Counted from the stretch's first letter, positions 35,605-44,286 are shown. The stretch is 64,000 bases of DNA from Pelosinus fermentans DSM 17108 (GCF_000271485.2 NZ_AKVN02000001.1:1306001-1370000), one strand, 5' to 3'. The notes: generated by a model not told the origin, from the sequence alone. Program-made: numbers and translations.

Positions 35605-35651
35605 TTCAGTCCTGACATGATAATGAATATCGTTATCATGTCAGGACTGAA
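35605..35651 (+). promoter_or_regulatory. Fur-type operator inside a 47-base palindrome upstream of flavodoxin
   Basis: The core GATAATGAATATCGTTATC (35619-35637) matches the classic 19-base Fur box GATAATGATAATCATTATC at 16 positions. It is embedded in a 19-base-arm perfect palindrome whose outer part is TTCAGTCCTGACAT and its complement. Iron-starvation control of a flavodoxin is a well-known pattern. Confidence 0.75.
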
Positions 35652-35742
35652 TACAGGATGTATTCTCCATAAAAAATCAAAAGAATAAGCGAGTGTAAGT
35701 AAGAGGTTAAGGCAATCAAATAAAAAATGGGGGAATGAGTGT

Positions 35743-36180
35743 ATGAAGAAGATTTCCGTTATTTATTGGAGTGGGACAGGTAATACTGAAGAAATGGCTA
35801 AAGCCATTGCAGCAGGCGCTGGGGTAGATGGAGTTTCGGTGAATTTACTTTCTGTGGATAAAGCGAGTAAAGATGATGTACTAAAATCTGATGCAGTAGC
35901 ATTGGGTTGTTCTGCAATGGGCAATGAAGTATTGGAAGAAGGAGAATTCGATCCTTTTATTACGTCATTAGAAGGGGAAAATCTATCTGGGATTCCTTTA
36001 GTTTTATTTGGCTCTTTTGACTGGGGAGATGGTCAATGGATGAGAGACTGGGTAGAGCGAATGGAAGGACAAGGGGCTAAACTTGTAGATGAAGCCTTGA
36101 CGATCCAAAACGCTCCTGACGATGAAGGACTTGCATCATGCAAAAAACTTGGAGCAAAACTTGCATCCGCTATCGCTTAA
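35743..36180 (+). CDS. Flavodoxin (short-chain)
   Basis: 145 residues with the FMN phosphate loop WSGTGNTEEMAKAIA (about residues 9-23), the LGCSAMGNEVLEEGEFDPF loop and GSFDWGDGQWMRDW near residue 90, typical of clostridial-type flavodoxins. It can replace ferredoxin as electron carrier when iron is short and may donate to the nitrogenase Fe protein, which is inference. A GGGGGAATG-type site precedes the ATG. The Fur box upstream supports iron-dependent expression. It is followed by a palindromic repeat. Confidence 0.93.
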   Translation: MKKISVIYWSGTGNTEEMAKAIAAGAGVDGVSVNLLSVDKASKDDVLKSDAVALGCSAMGNEVLEEGEFDPFITSLEGENLSGIPLVLFGSFDWGDGQWMRDWVERMEGQGAKLVDEALTIQNAPDDEGLASCKKLGAKLASAIA

Positions 36181-36198
36181 GGATAAAAAAACAATAAA

Positions 36199-36272
36199 TC
36201 GCGAAGGTCGCGAAGAAATACGAAGAGCACGAAGGAATATTATTCTTCGTGCTCTTTCGCGTCTTCGCGTTT
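36199..36272 (+). repeat. Dispersed palindromic repeat, GCGAAG type
   Basis: Left arm starts TCGCGAAGGTCGCGAAG and the right arm ends CGCGTCTTCGCG, with an inner stem AGAGCACGAAG / CTTCGTGCTCT. It begins 18 bases after the flavodoxin stop and may double as its terminator. Confidence 0.82.
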
Positions 36273-36342
36273 AAAAAGGTTTATTTTTTAAGGGGCAAAT
36301 TTATGTTTTATAACATTAAAAAATTTACTATATAAAATGTTG

Positions 36343-36371
36343 TTGACGGATATTAATTCCTCTGCTATAAT
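36343..36371 (+). promoter_or_regulatory. Promoter of the tRNA cluster
   Basis: TTGACG (36343-36348), exactly 17 bases, TATAAT (36366-36371). It lies 145 bases before tRNA-Pro. The rest of 36273-36516 is AT-rich without a gene. Confidence 0.8.
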
Positions 36372-36516
36372 TAGAACTCGTCACCACAGTTTAAATTTTA
36401 ACGATAATAACGGATGTTTTTATTAATAAATTACTGGTATATAGCAAAATAAAAAGACCATTGAAGATCGTTTTCTTTGAGAGAATGTTTTGCTGGTGAT
36501 CCGGCCATTTTTTAAA

Positions 36517-36593
36517 CGGGGCGTGGCTCAGCTTGGTAGAGCACCTGGCTTGGGACCAGGGGGTCGCAGGTTCGAATCCTGCCGCTCCGACCA
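36517..36593 (+). tRNA. tRNA-Pro (TGG)
   Basis: A 77-base cloverleaf. Acceptor CGGGGCG/CGCTCCG with one G-T pair, D arm GGCTCAGCTTGGTAGAGC, anticodon stem CCTGG with loop CTTGGGA (anticodon TGG), T arm GCAGGTTCGAATCCTGC, encoded CCA. Confidence 0.96.
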
Positions 36594-36616
36594 TTTTTAT
36601 TTTCAAATATGTGATT

Positions 36617-36691
36617 GCGGGAATAGCTCAGCGGTAGAGCATCGCCTTGCCAAGGCGAGGGTCGCGAGTTCGAATCTCGTTTCCCGCTCCA
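36617..36691 (+). tRNA. tRNA-Gly (GCC)
   Basis: A 75-base cloverleaf. Acceptor GCGGGAA/TTCCCGC, anticodon stem TCGCC with loop TTGCCAA (anticodon GCC), T arm GCGAGTTCGAATCTCGT, encoded CCA. Confidence 0.96.
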
Positions 36692-36696
36692 ATGAT

Positions 36697-36771
36697 GGCG
36701 ACATAGCCAAGCGGTAAGGCAGAGGTTTGCAAAACCTTTATTCCCTAGTTCAAATCTAGGTGTCGCCTCCA
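36697..36771 (+). tRNA. tRNA-Cys (GCA)
   Basis: A 75-base cloverleaf. Acceptor GGCGACA/TGTCGCC, anticodon loop TTGCAAA (anticodon GCA), T arm CTAGTTCAAATCTAG, encoded CCA. Confidence 0.95.
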
Positions 36772-36821
36772 AAAAAATAGTTTACTACACTGCCTTTAAC
36801 AGTTTGGCATATGACAAATAT

Positions 36822-36910
36822 GCCGGGGTGGCGGAACTGGCAGACGCAACGGACTTAAAATCCGTCGGAGAGAAATCTCCGTACCGGTTCGATTCCGGTC
36901 CTCGGCACCA
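36822..36910 (+). tRNA. tRNA-Leu (TAA)
   Basis: An 89-base class II tRNA. Acceptor GCCGGGG/CCTCGGC, anticodon stem ACGGA with loop CTTAAAA (anticodon TAA), long variable arm CGGAGAGAAATCTCCG, T arm CCGGTTCGATTCCGG, encoded CCA. Confidence 0.96.
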
Positions 36911-36920
36911 CGTACATTTG

Positions 36921-36949
36921 AAGCTTCGCAAATCATGCGAAGCTTTTTT
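36921..36949 (+). terminator. Terminator of the tRNA cluster
   Basis: A 10-base perfect stem AAGCTTCGCA/TGCGAAGCTT with a 5-base loop and a T run. Confidence 0.92.
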
Positions 36950-37097
36950 GCTGTTCCAAAAATGTATGAGCTGCAAAAGTTTTTTAGTATATTCAACGTT
37001 TTTTTACTGTTTATTAAAAGTTCATGAAAATATAACCTTTCTTGAAAAATAATAGGATATATAATCTCATAAAAAGCGTATAATAAATTCTGTAGAC

Positions 37098-37135
37098 CTG
37101 CATCTGGTATTCAATTTAGGCAATACTTGATGCAG
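37098..37135 (+). promoter_or_regulatory. Two-tier hairpin in the leader of the potassium transporter gene
   Basis: CTGCATC..GATGCAG encloses GTATT..AATAC, 87 bases before the TTG start. Bacillus kimA carries a c-di-AMP (ydaO) riboswitch; I do not see that consensus here, so this is only a candidate structured element. The rest of 36950-37221 shows no gene. Confidence 0.35.
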
Positions 37136-37221
37136 CTGGATTTTGAAAAGAAGGGACGGACTTATTACTAAAATGTAATGGCGTATATAGAAAAAGGATC
37201 ATAAGGAGGTCTAGATTAAAG

Positions 37222-39066
37222 TTGATCAACATTGCTCGCCGCCTTCTCATTGGCAAGCCCCTTCATAATAAGGAAATGATGCATGAGCGGCTGCCCAAGT
37301 GGAAGGCTCTGTCCATATTTTCCTCAGATGCCCTATCATCGGTGGCCTATGGACCAGAACAAGCCTTACTCGTGCTGGTGGCCGCTCAAGGGATTATCGC
37401 TTATGGATATTTATCCCCCATCATTATTGCAGTATCGATTCTATTAATTATTGTGGCGTTATCCTATGTGCAAGTATCCCGGGCAAATCCTGGAGGCGGT
37501 GGTGCCTATGCCGTTGCCAAAAAGAACATTGGCGAGCTTCCCGCGCTAGTAGCTGCCGGTGCGGTTTTTGCTGACTACGTTCTAACGGCAGCTGTAAGTG
37601 TGGCCGCAGGAACAGCAGCCATAGTATCGGCTTTTCCCAGCTTAGCGGGTAGAGAAGTGGGAATCGATTTAGGTATTTTATTTTTCATATTGATGCTGGT
37701 GAACCTGCGTGGAATGCGAGAATCCTCCAACATGTTTGTATATCCGACCTATGCCTTTTTACTGGGGATGGTCGCTCTCATAGTAACAGGAATGTACCAA
37801 GCCATTACCCAGGATGGTGCCTTGCTGCCTGCTGCCTCCTTAGAAAAACAGCCCCTCAACATGGCAATGCTGTACATTGTACTAAGAGCCTTTGCCAATG
37901 GGTGCAGTTCCATGACGGGTGTGGAGGCAATTGCCGATAGTGTACCCTTATTTGAAAAGCCTGAAGCGAAAAATGCAATCATTACAACCTATTGGATGGC
38001 AGGCATCTTAGTAGTGATGCTAAGTGGAGTGACCTTCATGATGATGCATTTTCATGTCATTCCCATACTGGAAGTAACGGCTTTATCCCAGCTTGCAGAA
38101 CATGTCTTCGGCAGATCCTTTGTCTACTATTACATTCAAGTTACGACGATGATTGTCTTATACCTGGCGGCCAATACAGCCTATAATGGTTTACCTGTAT
38201 TATTGTCAATTGTAGCCAGAGATGGATATCTGCCAAGGTATCTTAGCTCTCGTGGCGAGCGTCTGACCTTTTCCAATGGCATTATCGTCATCACTGTTTC
38301 TGCCGCGGCATTAATCGTGGTCTTTGGAGGACATCTGGACCACTTAATCGCCTTATATGCAATTGGTGTATTTATCTCGTTTACCATTGCACAATGCAGT
38401 ATGGTGGTTCACTGGAAGAGAGAAAAAGGAAGCGGCTGGCTGATCCGAGCTGTTGTAAATGGCATAGGAGCCATTGCTACCGGATTGGTTGTTATCATCA
38501 TTACCCTCACGAAGTTTTCCCATGGTGCTTGGGCAGTATTAGTGTTCATTCCGGTGATGGTGTTCGTATTTAAGAAGATCCGCTCCCATTATGATGATAT
38601 GGCAGAGCAGCTGCATCTTCCCTTGGAGGAAAACGTACAATATGATGATACCCTGATGGTGCGCAATTATGTAATAGTACCCATCTCATCCCCAACACGG
38701 GTAGTATATGAATCCTTAAAATTTGCGAAAACCCTGAGTAAAGACATTATTGTATTACATATTGCCAAAGACGAGGAGAGCGCTGCCAAAGTACAAATGA
38801 AGTGGGATCAATGGAACCCGGGGATGGATCTGGAGATCATTCAATCCCCGTATCGTCTGACCATTCAGCCCTTGCTGGATTATGTAGAAGCATTAAAAAA
38901 GAGAAAAAACCCCCAGGACTATATTACAGTTGTCATACCTGAATTTGAAACAAGGAAATGGTGGCACAGACTATTGCATAATCAAACAGGCTGGCTATTA
39001 CACGCCATGCTGGTAATAAAAGAAAATGTAAGTGTGACAACCATTCCGTATCACTTAAATAAATAG
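37222..39066 (+). CDS. kimA: KimA (YdaO)-type potassium/APC-superfamily transporter
   Basis: 614 residues from a TTG start (AAGGAGG at 37203-37209), giving MINIARRLLIGKPLHNKEMM. The family-typical SSDALSSVAYGPEQALLVL follows near residue 33. About twelve membrane segments span 40-470, with RANPGGGGAYAVAKKNIGE in helix 3 and GVEAIADSVPLFEKPEAKNA between helices. A cytoplasmic USP-like tail spans about 480-614 (VVPISSPTRVVYESLKFAKT, RKWWHRLLHNQTGWLLHAML), as in B. subtilis KimA (607 residues), a high-affinity proton-coupled K+ importer. An amino-acid permease role cannot be excluded. Confidence 0.85.
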   Translation: MINIARRLLIGKPLHNKEMMHERLPKWKALSIFSSDALSSVAYGPEQALLVLVAAQGIIAYGYLSPIIIAVSILLIIVALSYVQVSRANPGGGGAYAVAKKNIGELPALVAAGAVFADYVLTAAVSVAAGTAAIVSAFPSLAGREVGIDLGILFFILMLVNLRGMRESSNMFVYPTYAFLLGMVALIVTGMYQAITQDGALLPAASLEKQPLNMAMLYIVLRAFANGCSSMTGVEAIADSVPLFEKPEAKNAIITTYWMAGILVVMLSGVTFMMMHFHVIPILEVTALSQLAEHVFGRSFVYYYIQVTTMIVLYLAANTAYNGLPVLLSIVARDGYLPRYLSSRGERLTFSNGIIVITVSAAALIVVFGGHLDHLIALYAIGVFISFTIAQCSMVVHWKREKGSGWLIRAVVNGIGAIATGLVVIIITLTKFSHGAWAVLVFIPVMVFVFKKIRSHYDDMAEQLHLPLEENVQYDDTLMVRNYVIVPISSPTRVVYESLKFAKTLSKDIIVLHIAKDEESAAKVQMKWDQWNPGMDLEIIQSPYRLTIQPLLDYVEALKKRKNPQDYITVVIPEFETRKWWHRLLHNQTGWLLHAMLVIKENVSVTTIPYHLNK

Positions 39067-39094
39067 GAAAAAACATTTAAAACCAAAGCTTTTG

Positions 39095-39189
39095 AAACGC
39101 GAAGATGCGAAGATGAATACGAAGGACACGAAGAATAAAAAAGAATCATTCTTCGTGTCCTTCATTTTTCTTCGCGTCTTCGCGTTTAA
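39095..39189 (+). repeat. Dispersed palindromic repeat, GCGAAG type (longest copy)
   Basis: Left arm starts AACGCGAAGATGCGAAGAT and continues to GAAGGACACGAAG; the right arm is CTTCGTGTCCTTC through CTTCGCGTCTTCGCGTT. It sits between the converging transporter and pseudouridine synthase genes and could end both transcripts. Confidence 0.85.
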
Positions 39190-39203
39190 ACGTTTTTTCT
39201 AGT

Positions 39204-40106
39204 TTAGGAATTTTCGCTTCGGCAAAAGTCAACAGCCCGGGTCAGGTCTGGGGGAAGAGGAGCTTGTACAGTAATCTCATTCTGATCTTTTACATGATGA
39301 AAGCTTACAGAAGATGCGTGCAAGGCTTGTCTGGTTAGCCAAGAAGTGCGTATGCCATACATGCCGTCTCCCAGAAGGGGGTAGCCGATATGAGCAAGAT
39401 GTACTCGAATCTGATGAGTTCTTCCTGTATCTAACCGCAGCTCGATTAATGATGTCTCTGAAAAAGTATGGAGAGTATGATAATGGGTAATAGCCGGATC
39501 TCCTTTTTCCTTTACTGCACGTCGATTTGCCATAGTAGGATGAAAACCAATAGGAACATCAATAGTAGCGGAAGGAGGATGAACAATTCCCTTTACCAAA
39601 GCCCAGTAAACACGCTTTAGCGTTCTGTCTTTTAACTGCTGCTCTAAGATGAATTGGCTGCGATCGTCTTTAGCAAAAATTACGCATCCGGAAGTTTCCC
39701 GGTCTAATCTGTGTACAGGGCGAATAGTAGTGATTATGCCTTGCTGCTGCAGGTGGTAAGCCAGATAATTGGCCAATGTGCCCTTAGTAGTTTGCCCAGT
39801 GGGGTGAACAAGCTGATAGGCGGGCTTATTAAGGACTAGCATATAATCATCTTCATATAGAATCTCAACGCTTCCTTCCTCTGGCTCAACTCCGTAAGCC
39901 ATATCCTGCGCCATAAGAACGCGTAAAACATCGTTGGATTTTACCTTTCTTTGGAGAAAAACTTTCTTTCCGTTTAAAAGGATCCCTTTTTGCCTTGTTA
40001 GCTTTTGAATTTTTCTTCCGGAATACTGCAAAATAGTTTTCAGATATTCTTCAAGGGTTAGACCCTCATGTTCCTTCATCACTTTATAGGTTGCAAATGA
40101 TTTCAT
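39204..40106 (-). CDS. RluA-family pseudouridine synthase
   Basis: 300 residues. An N-terminal S4-like RNA-binding domain (LTLEEYLKTILQYSGRKIQK, GILLNGKKV) is followed by the RluA catalytic core. The catalytic Asp is in RPVHRLDRETSGCVIFAK (about residue 140), with LIELRLDTGRTHQIRVHLAH and GYPLLGDGMYG further on. It isomerises uridines in rRNA or tRNA; the RluC/RluD/YjbO split is not decided. The gene is on the minus strand with no operon partner. Confidence 0.92.
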   Translation of the reverse strand: MKSFATYKVMKEHEGLTLEEYLKTILQYSGRKIQKLTRQKGILLNGKKVFLQRKVKSNDVLRVLMAQDMAYGVEPEEGSVEILYEDDYMLVLNKPAYQLVHPTGQTTKGTLANYLAYHLQQQGIITTIRPVHRLDRETSGCVIFAKDDRSQFILEQQLKDRTLKRVYWALVKGIVHPPSATIDVPIGFHPTMANRRAVKEKGDPAITHYHTLHTFSETSLIELRLDTGRTHQIRVHLAHIGYPLLGDGMYGIRTSWLTRQALHASSVSFHHVKDQNEITVQAPLPPDLTRAVDFCRSENS

Positions 40107-40375
40107 CTAGTGAGCCTTCTTTCTCTTGTAAGCAATTTGCTGGGAAGTTTAGTCATACTTATGTGCAATGATACAATATTTATTATCAAAATACAATCAT
40201 GAAAAAAATAGGAAGATCAAAGAGCTGCGTAAATTCCAGAAGAAGGAAGATGCCTATCAGGGTAGAATAAATAACGTACAAGATCGTCGGAATATAGTTA
40301 CGCTCACCCTTTACCTGCTTACGGCTAGATGGATTGTTTTTCAGGAGTTCACTATAATATCAGGAGGATGAACAT

Positions 40376-41983
40376 ATGGATTTTGATGCTCTTTCTTATC
40401 CTTTTCCTTCAAAGCGTACCGTGGTTTTTGCGAAAAATGGAATGGTTGCTACTTCCCAGCATTTGGCTGCGCAATCTGGACTGGATATTCTCAAAGTAGG
40501 CGGAAATGCCATTGATGCGGCAATTGCAGCTGCTGCCTGTCTAACAGTAGTGGAACCTACCTCTAATGGAATTGGTGGTGATGCTTTTGCCTTGGTTTGG
40601 GTAAAAGGCAAATTATATGGACTAAATTCCAGCGGACCTTCACCCCAAAGCATCTCTCTTGAGGCAGTGCGAAGACAAGGTTTTAAAGAGATGCCTGCGT
40701 ATGGCTTTACCCCAGTGACGGTTCCCGGGGTGCCAGCTGCATGGGCAGAGCTGTCAGCGTGTTTTGGCAAACTACCTCTAAGTGAGGTGCTAAAGCCTGC
40801 GATTTCTTATGCTCAAGCAGGATATCCTGTCTCTCCTATTGTGAGTAAGTATTGGGCAATTGCATTTAAGAAGTATTCGAAATTTCTAAAAGGAAAAGAG
40901 TTTGCATCCTGGTTTACTACCTTTGCCCCCTTGGGCAGAGCTCCTTATGCCGGCGAGATTGTTCAATTATTAGATCATGCTGCTACCTTACAGGAAATTG
41001 GTGATACAAAGGGAGAGTCTTTTTATCGAGGTTCTTTAGCAGAAAAAATAAGTGAGTTCTCTCGAAGTTTTGGCGGGTATTTACAAGCTGATGATTTGGC
41101 TGCATATAAAGCAGAGTGGGTTCAGCCAATTAAAGTTGCCTATCGAGGTTATGAGGTATGGGAAATACCGCCTAATGGCCATGGATTGGTTGCCCTTATG
41201 GCATTAAATATATTAAATGGTTTACAGCTTAAAGGGCAAAATCCTATAGATGCTTATCATAAACAAATCGAAGCTATAAAAATTGCATTTGCTGATGGAC
41301 AAAAATATATTGCCGATCCTAAGAATATGACAATAGGAGTTTCTGATTTACTTTCAGAGGGCTACGGACTGGAACGAAGAAAGTTGATTGGAGATGCTGC
41401 CATACTGCCAGAAGCAGGCAGACCTGATTCTGGAGGAACGGTATATTTAGCGACAGCTGATAAGGAAGGCAATATGGTATCGTATATTCAAAGTAACTAT
41501 ATGGGCTTTGGCTCTGGCCTCGTTGTGCCAGGAACCGGGATTAGTCTGCATAATCGTGGCAAAAATTTTTCCTTAGATCCCTTTCATGTCAATCGGCTGG
41601 AAGCTGGGAAAAAACCGTATCACACCATTATTCCAGGTTTTCTTACGAAAGATAACAAAGCCCTAGGTCCATTTGGTGTTATGGGAGCTTTTATGCAGCC
41701 CCAGGGACATGTCCAGCTGCTGGTCAATATGATTGACTATAAATTAAATCCGCAAGCTGCTTTGGATGCACCACGCTGGCAATGGAAAGAAGGCAAAAGT
41801 ATTGATTTAGAGCCGGGTTTCCCGATGTATATGGCAGAAGCATTACTGCAAAAAGGTCATATTGTTAATCTGTCTCTTGAAACTGGCAGTTTTGGACGGG
41901 GGCAAGTCATCATAAGACAACAAAATGGCACGTTTGCTGGAGGTACGGAAGGTCGTGCCGACAGTGCAATAGCTGCGTGGTGA
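40376..41983 (+). CDS. ggt: Gamma-glutamyltransferase family protein, no signal peptide
   Basis: 535 residues. The autoprocessing nucleophile is T355 in DSGGTVYLATADKEGNMVSY. The large-subunit opening is GMVATSQHLAAQSGLDILKV with GGNAIDAAIAAAACL, and the small subunit has YHTIIPGF. Unlike secreted GGTs there is no N-terminal signal, so it is probably cytoplasmic. GGT hydrolyses or transfers gamma-glutamyl groups; substrates of this cytoplasmic branch vary. AGGAGG precedes the ATG. Immediately downstream (39 bases) is a sigma-54 activator. The 269-base gap before it (40107-40375) has no convincing gene. Confidence 0.88.
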   Translation: MDFDALSYPFPSKRTVVFAKNGMVATSQHLAAQSGLDILKVGGNAIDAAIAAAACLTVVEPTSNGIGGDAFALVWVKGKLYGLNSSGPSPQSISLEAVRRQGFKEMPAYGFTPVTVPGVPAAWAELSACFGKLPLSEVLKPAISYAQAGYPVSPIVSKYWAIAFKKYSKFLKGKEFASWFTTFAPLGRAPYAGEIVQLLDHAATLQEIGDTKGESFYRGSLAEKISEFSRSFGGYLQADDLAAYKAEWVQPIKVAYRGYEVWEIPPNGHGLVALMALNILNGLQLKGQNPIDAYHKQIEAIKIAFADGQKYIADPKNMTIGVSDLLSEGYGLERRKLIGDAAILPEAGRPDSGGTVYLATADKEGNMVSYIQSNYMGFGSGLVVPGTGISLHNRGKNFSLDPFHVNRLEAGKKPYHTIIPGFLTKDNKALGPFGVMGAFMQPQGHVQLLVNMIDYKLNPQAALDAPRWQWKEGKSIDLEPGFPMYMAEALLQKGHIVNLSLETGSFGRGQVIIRQQNGTFAGGTEGRADSAIAAW

Positions 41984-42022
41984 ATGAGCTATTGGGGAAT
42001 GTATGCATGATGGAGGTATAGT

Positions 42023-43921
42023 ATGTCTGCCGATATTCTGCTGGTTGCTCCTTATCCGAGTCTAAAGGAATTAGCTGAAAAAGTAAAAATCCATAATGAC
42101 ATTTCCTTTGATATCGTTGTAGGAAACCTGAATGAAAATTGGGATGAAGTGGATTCGCTTATTAGGCAAGGGGTAAAGGTAGTTTTGTCTCGAGGGGGAA
42201 CTGCACAATATTTGCGGGAACGATTAGATATTCCCGTTGTGGATATACCAGCAACATCTTTTGATATTTTAAGTGCAATTAGTCTTGTAAACGGCAAAGG
42301 CTTTAAAAAAATTGCGTTTATTACAACTAGAAATATTATTGTGAAAACGGAACATTTTAATGAGATAATGAATGTTTCTCTTTGTTTTGAGCCAGTTAAA
42401 AGTTCCAAGGAAATCCCTAGCAAAGTACAAGAGTTAATCCAAGAAGGATTTGAAGCAATTATTGGAGATGTCATTGCGACTCGACAGGCTGTTGCTCAGG
42501 GGATATGCGGTCAGTTATTAGAGTCGGGGTATGAGTCCTTGCTTTTAGGTCTTCAGGAAGCAAAGCAAGTTTTAGAAGCAGGTCAAAGAGAGAAAGCTCG
42601 CGTGAAACAAATGGAAGCTATTTTGAATATGATAACAGAGGCTGTCTTAACCATTGATAGACAGGGGCAGGTAACTTTATATAATACTGCAGCAGAGAAA
42701 GTATTTGGTTATTTAAAAGCGGATGTAATAGGGCATCAACTTCCAGAATGTATACCTGAAAGCAAGTTAATCGAAACTCTTCAACGTAGGAAAGAGGAAA
42801 AACACCTTTTAATTGAAATTAATCATAAAAAAATAATCAGTAATCGAATTCCGATAGTAATTGATGATGAAATTCATGGGGCAGTGGCTATATTTGAAGA
42901 AGTGAGCCACATACAAAATCTTGAGTTAGATATTCGTACTAAGCTAAATGAAAAGGGGCTGGTTGCCAAATATACATTTGCTCAGATTGAAAGTAATAGT
43001 TTACCAATTCAACAGGCGATAAAATTGGCAAGGCAATATGCTAATTCCGATGGAACGTTGCTAATCTATGGTGAAACAGGTACAGGAAAAGAGGTATTTG
43101 CTCAGAGTATTCATAATGAAAGCAAGCGTAGTGCAGGTCCTTTTGTCTCTGTTAACTGCGCTGCTTTAAATGAAGGTCTGCTGGAGAGTGAGCTTTTCGG
43201 ATATGTTGGGGGAGCATTTACTGGAGCAAACAAAGGGGGAAAACTCGGCCTTTTTGAAATGGCTCATGGAGGTACTGTTTTCTTAGACGAAATTGGTGAA
43301 ATATCTCTCAGCTTTCAAGCAAAATTATTACGAGTATTACAAGAAAAAGAGATAAGAAGAGTTGGTGGAAACCGCGTTATCCCTGTAAATATTCGTGTTA
43401 TTTGCGCTACAAATCGAAGTCTAAGAGATGAGGTAAGTAACCACAAGTTTCGTGAAGATTTATATTATCGTTTAACTGTATTAGAGATCAATCTTCCACC
43501 TTTAAGGGAACGAAAAGCGGATGTAGTGCCAATGGCCATTACTTTCTTAAAGCAAGAGTGTATAAAAGAAAATAGAAATCTATTCTGGTATGATGATCAC
43601 ATCTTTCAGAGTCTTCTCAAATATGAATGGTATGGGAATGCACGGGAATTACATAATTTTATCAATCGGCTGGTAATTTGCAGTGATGCAGGTGAGCTGA
43701 AAGAAAGTTTTATAGAAGAAATGATAGATAAAAAGCTGGGTGAGAAGTGTTCTGATGAGCATATCAACATTCAAATTAGCAAGAATTTGAAGCAGATGGA
43801 AGCAGAAATAATTTTAAGAATGCTGCAGCGTTATGAAGGTGACAAAGACCGACTATGTCGAGAATATGGCATTAGCAAAACAACATTATGGAGAAAGCTC
43901 AATTTCAAAAATGAAAGATGA
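42023..43921 (+). CDS. Sigma-54-dependent activator with PrpR-type N-terminal domain
   Basis: 632 residues. An N-terminal PrpR_N-like sensor (about 1-170: VLSRGGTAQYLRERLDIPVV, IAFITTRN) precedes a PAS domain (about 195-300: AEKVFGYLKADVIG) and the AAA+ domain. Walker A is GETGTGKEVFA, the sigma-54 contact loop GGAFTGANKGG, and Walker B GGTVFLDEIGE. The C-terminal Fis-type HTH is CREYGISKTTLWRKLNF. PrpR_N domains sense small organic acids. The target is probably the operon at 44151-48480, whose -24/-12 promoter lies 175 bases past its stop. Confidence 0.94.
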   Translation: MSADILLVAPYPSLKELAEKVKIHNDISFDIVVGNLNENWDEVDSLIRQGVKVVLSRGGTAQYLRERLDIPVVDIPATSFDILSAISLVNGKGFKKIAFITTRNIIVKTEHFNEIMNVSLCFEPVKSSKEIPSKVQELIQEGFEAIIGDVIATRQAVAQGICGQLLESGYESLLLGLQEAKQVLEAGQREKARVKQMEAILNMITEAVLTIDRQGQVTLYNTAAEKVFGYLKADVIGHQLPECIPESKLIETLQRRKEEKHLLIEINHKKIISNRIPIVIDDEIHGAVAIFEEVSHIQNLELDIRTKLNEKGLVAKYTFAQIESNSLPIQQAIKLARQYANSDGTLLIYGETGTGKEVFAQSIHNESKRSAGPFVSVNCAALNEGLLESELFGYVGGAFTGANKGGKLGLFEMAHGGTVFLDEIGEISLSFQAKLLRVLQEKEIRRVGGNRVIPVNIRVICATNRSLRDEVSNHKFREDLYYRLTVLEINLPPLRERKADVVPMAITFLKQECIKENRNLFWYDDHIFQSLLKYEWYGNARELHNFINRLVICSDAGELKESFIEEMIDKKLGEKCSDEHINIQISKNLKQMEAEIILRMLQRYEGDKDRLCREYGISKTTLWRKLNFKNER

Positions 43922-43943
43922 TATTTCATTTTTGAATTATATC

Positions 43944-43977
43944 AATAAAAGTCTATTACAGTAGGCTTTTATTTTTT
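43944..43977 (+). terminator. Terminator after the PrpR-type activator
   Basis: AATAAAAGTCTA and TAGGCTTTTATT form a 12-base stem with one T-G pair, followed by TTTTTT. Confidence 0.85.
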
Positions 43978-44095
43978 TGTATATCATACACTTTCAACGA
44001 TAAGTTTCTCGAAGGAGAACGTTGAAGAGGCTTTGTATCTTTGTGTTTCAAAACGGCTTTGTTTTCAAAAGATGCGGCAGCGTTATTTCGTAATA

Positions 44096-44112
44096 TTGGC
44101 ATAAGACTTGCA
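44096..44112 (+). promoter_or_regulatory. Sigma-54 promoter of the sugar-acid operon
   Basis: TTGGCATAAGACTTGCA matches the -24/-12 consensus (TGGCAC-N5-TTGCA) with GG and GC exactly 12 apart. A matching activator gene is directly upstream. Confidence 0.85.
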
Positions 44113-44150
44113 ATAAAATAATGATAAATAAGGATTATGGAGGTTATGAA

Positions 44151-44251
44151 ATGTTTAAAGGTATCTTCACTCCTGTTATTACTGTTTTGAATGAACATGT
44201 AAGCAGATGGATATTATTAAAGAACTTCTGGCAAAGATCGGTATAGCGTAA
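44151..44251 (+). pseudogene. Internally deleted remnant of a DapA/KDG-aldolase-family gene
   Basis: After a good ribosome site (GGAGG, 44139-44143), the ATG at 44151 opens MFKGIFTPVITVLNE, the hallmark start of the dihydrodipicolinate-synthase superfamily. The similarity then stops. Another frame at 44207-44251 reads MDIIKELLAKIGIA and a stop, as in the C-terminal end of the same family. About 800 bases of the middle appear lost, and the two ends are in different frames. It is the first position of the sigma-54 operon, so the intact gene was probably a sugar-acid dehydratase or aldolase. Confidence 0.65.
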
Positions 44252-44286
44252 TTACTGATTAATTCAGTTTTGAGAGGAAATGAAAA

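Noticed and set aside
36490-37052. Open frames on both strands across the tRNA region
   Set aside because: They read through four complete tRNA cloverleafs; such false proteins are a common annotation error.
36950-37221. c-di-AMP (ydaO) riboswitch before the KimA-type gene
   Set aside because: Bacillus kimA has one, but I could not find the conserved ydaO core here; only a simple two-tier hairpin is visible.
40168-40371. 67-codon open frame between the pseudouridine synthase and GGT genes
   Set aside because: It has no ribosome site, no recognisable motif and a composition unlike neighbouring proteins; it fills an AT-rich gap by chance.
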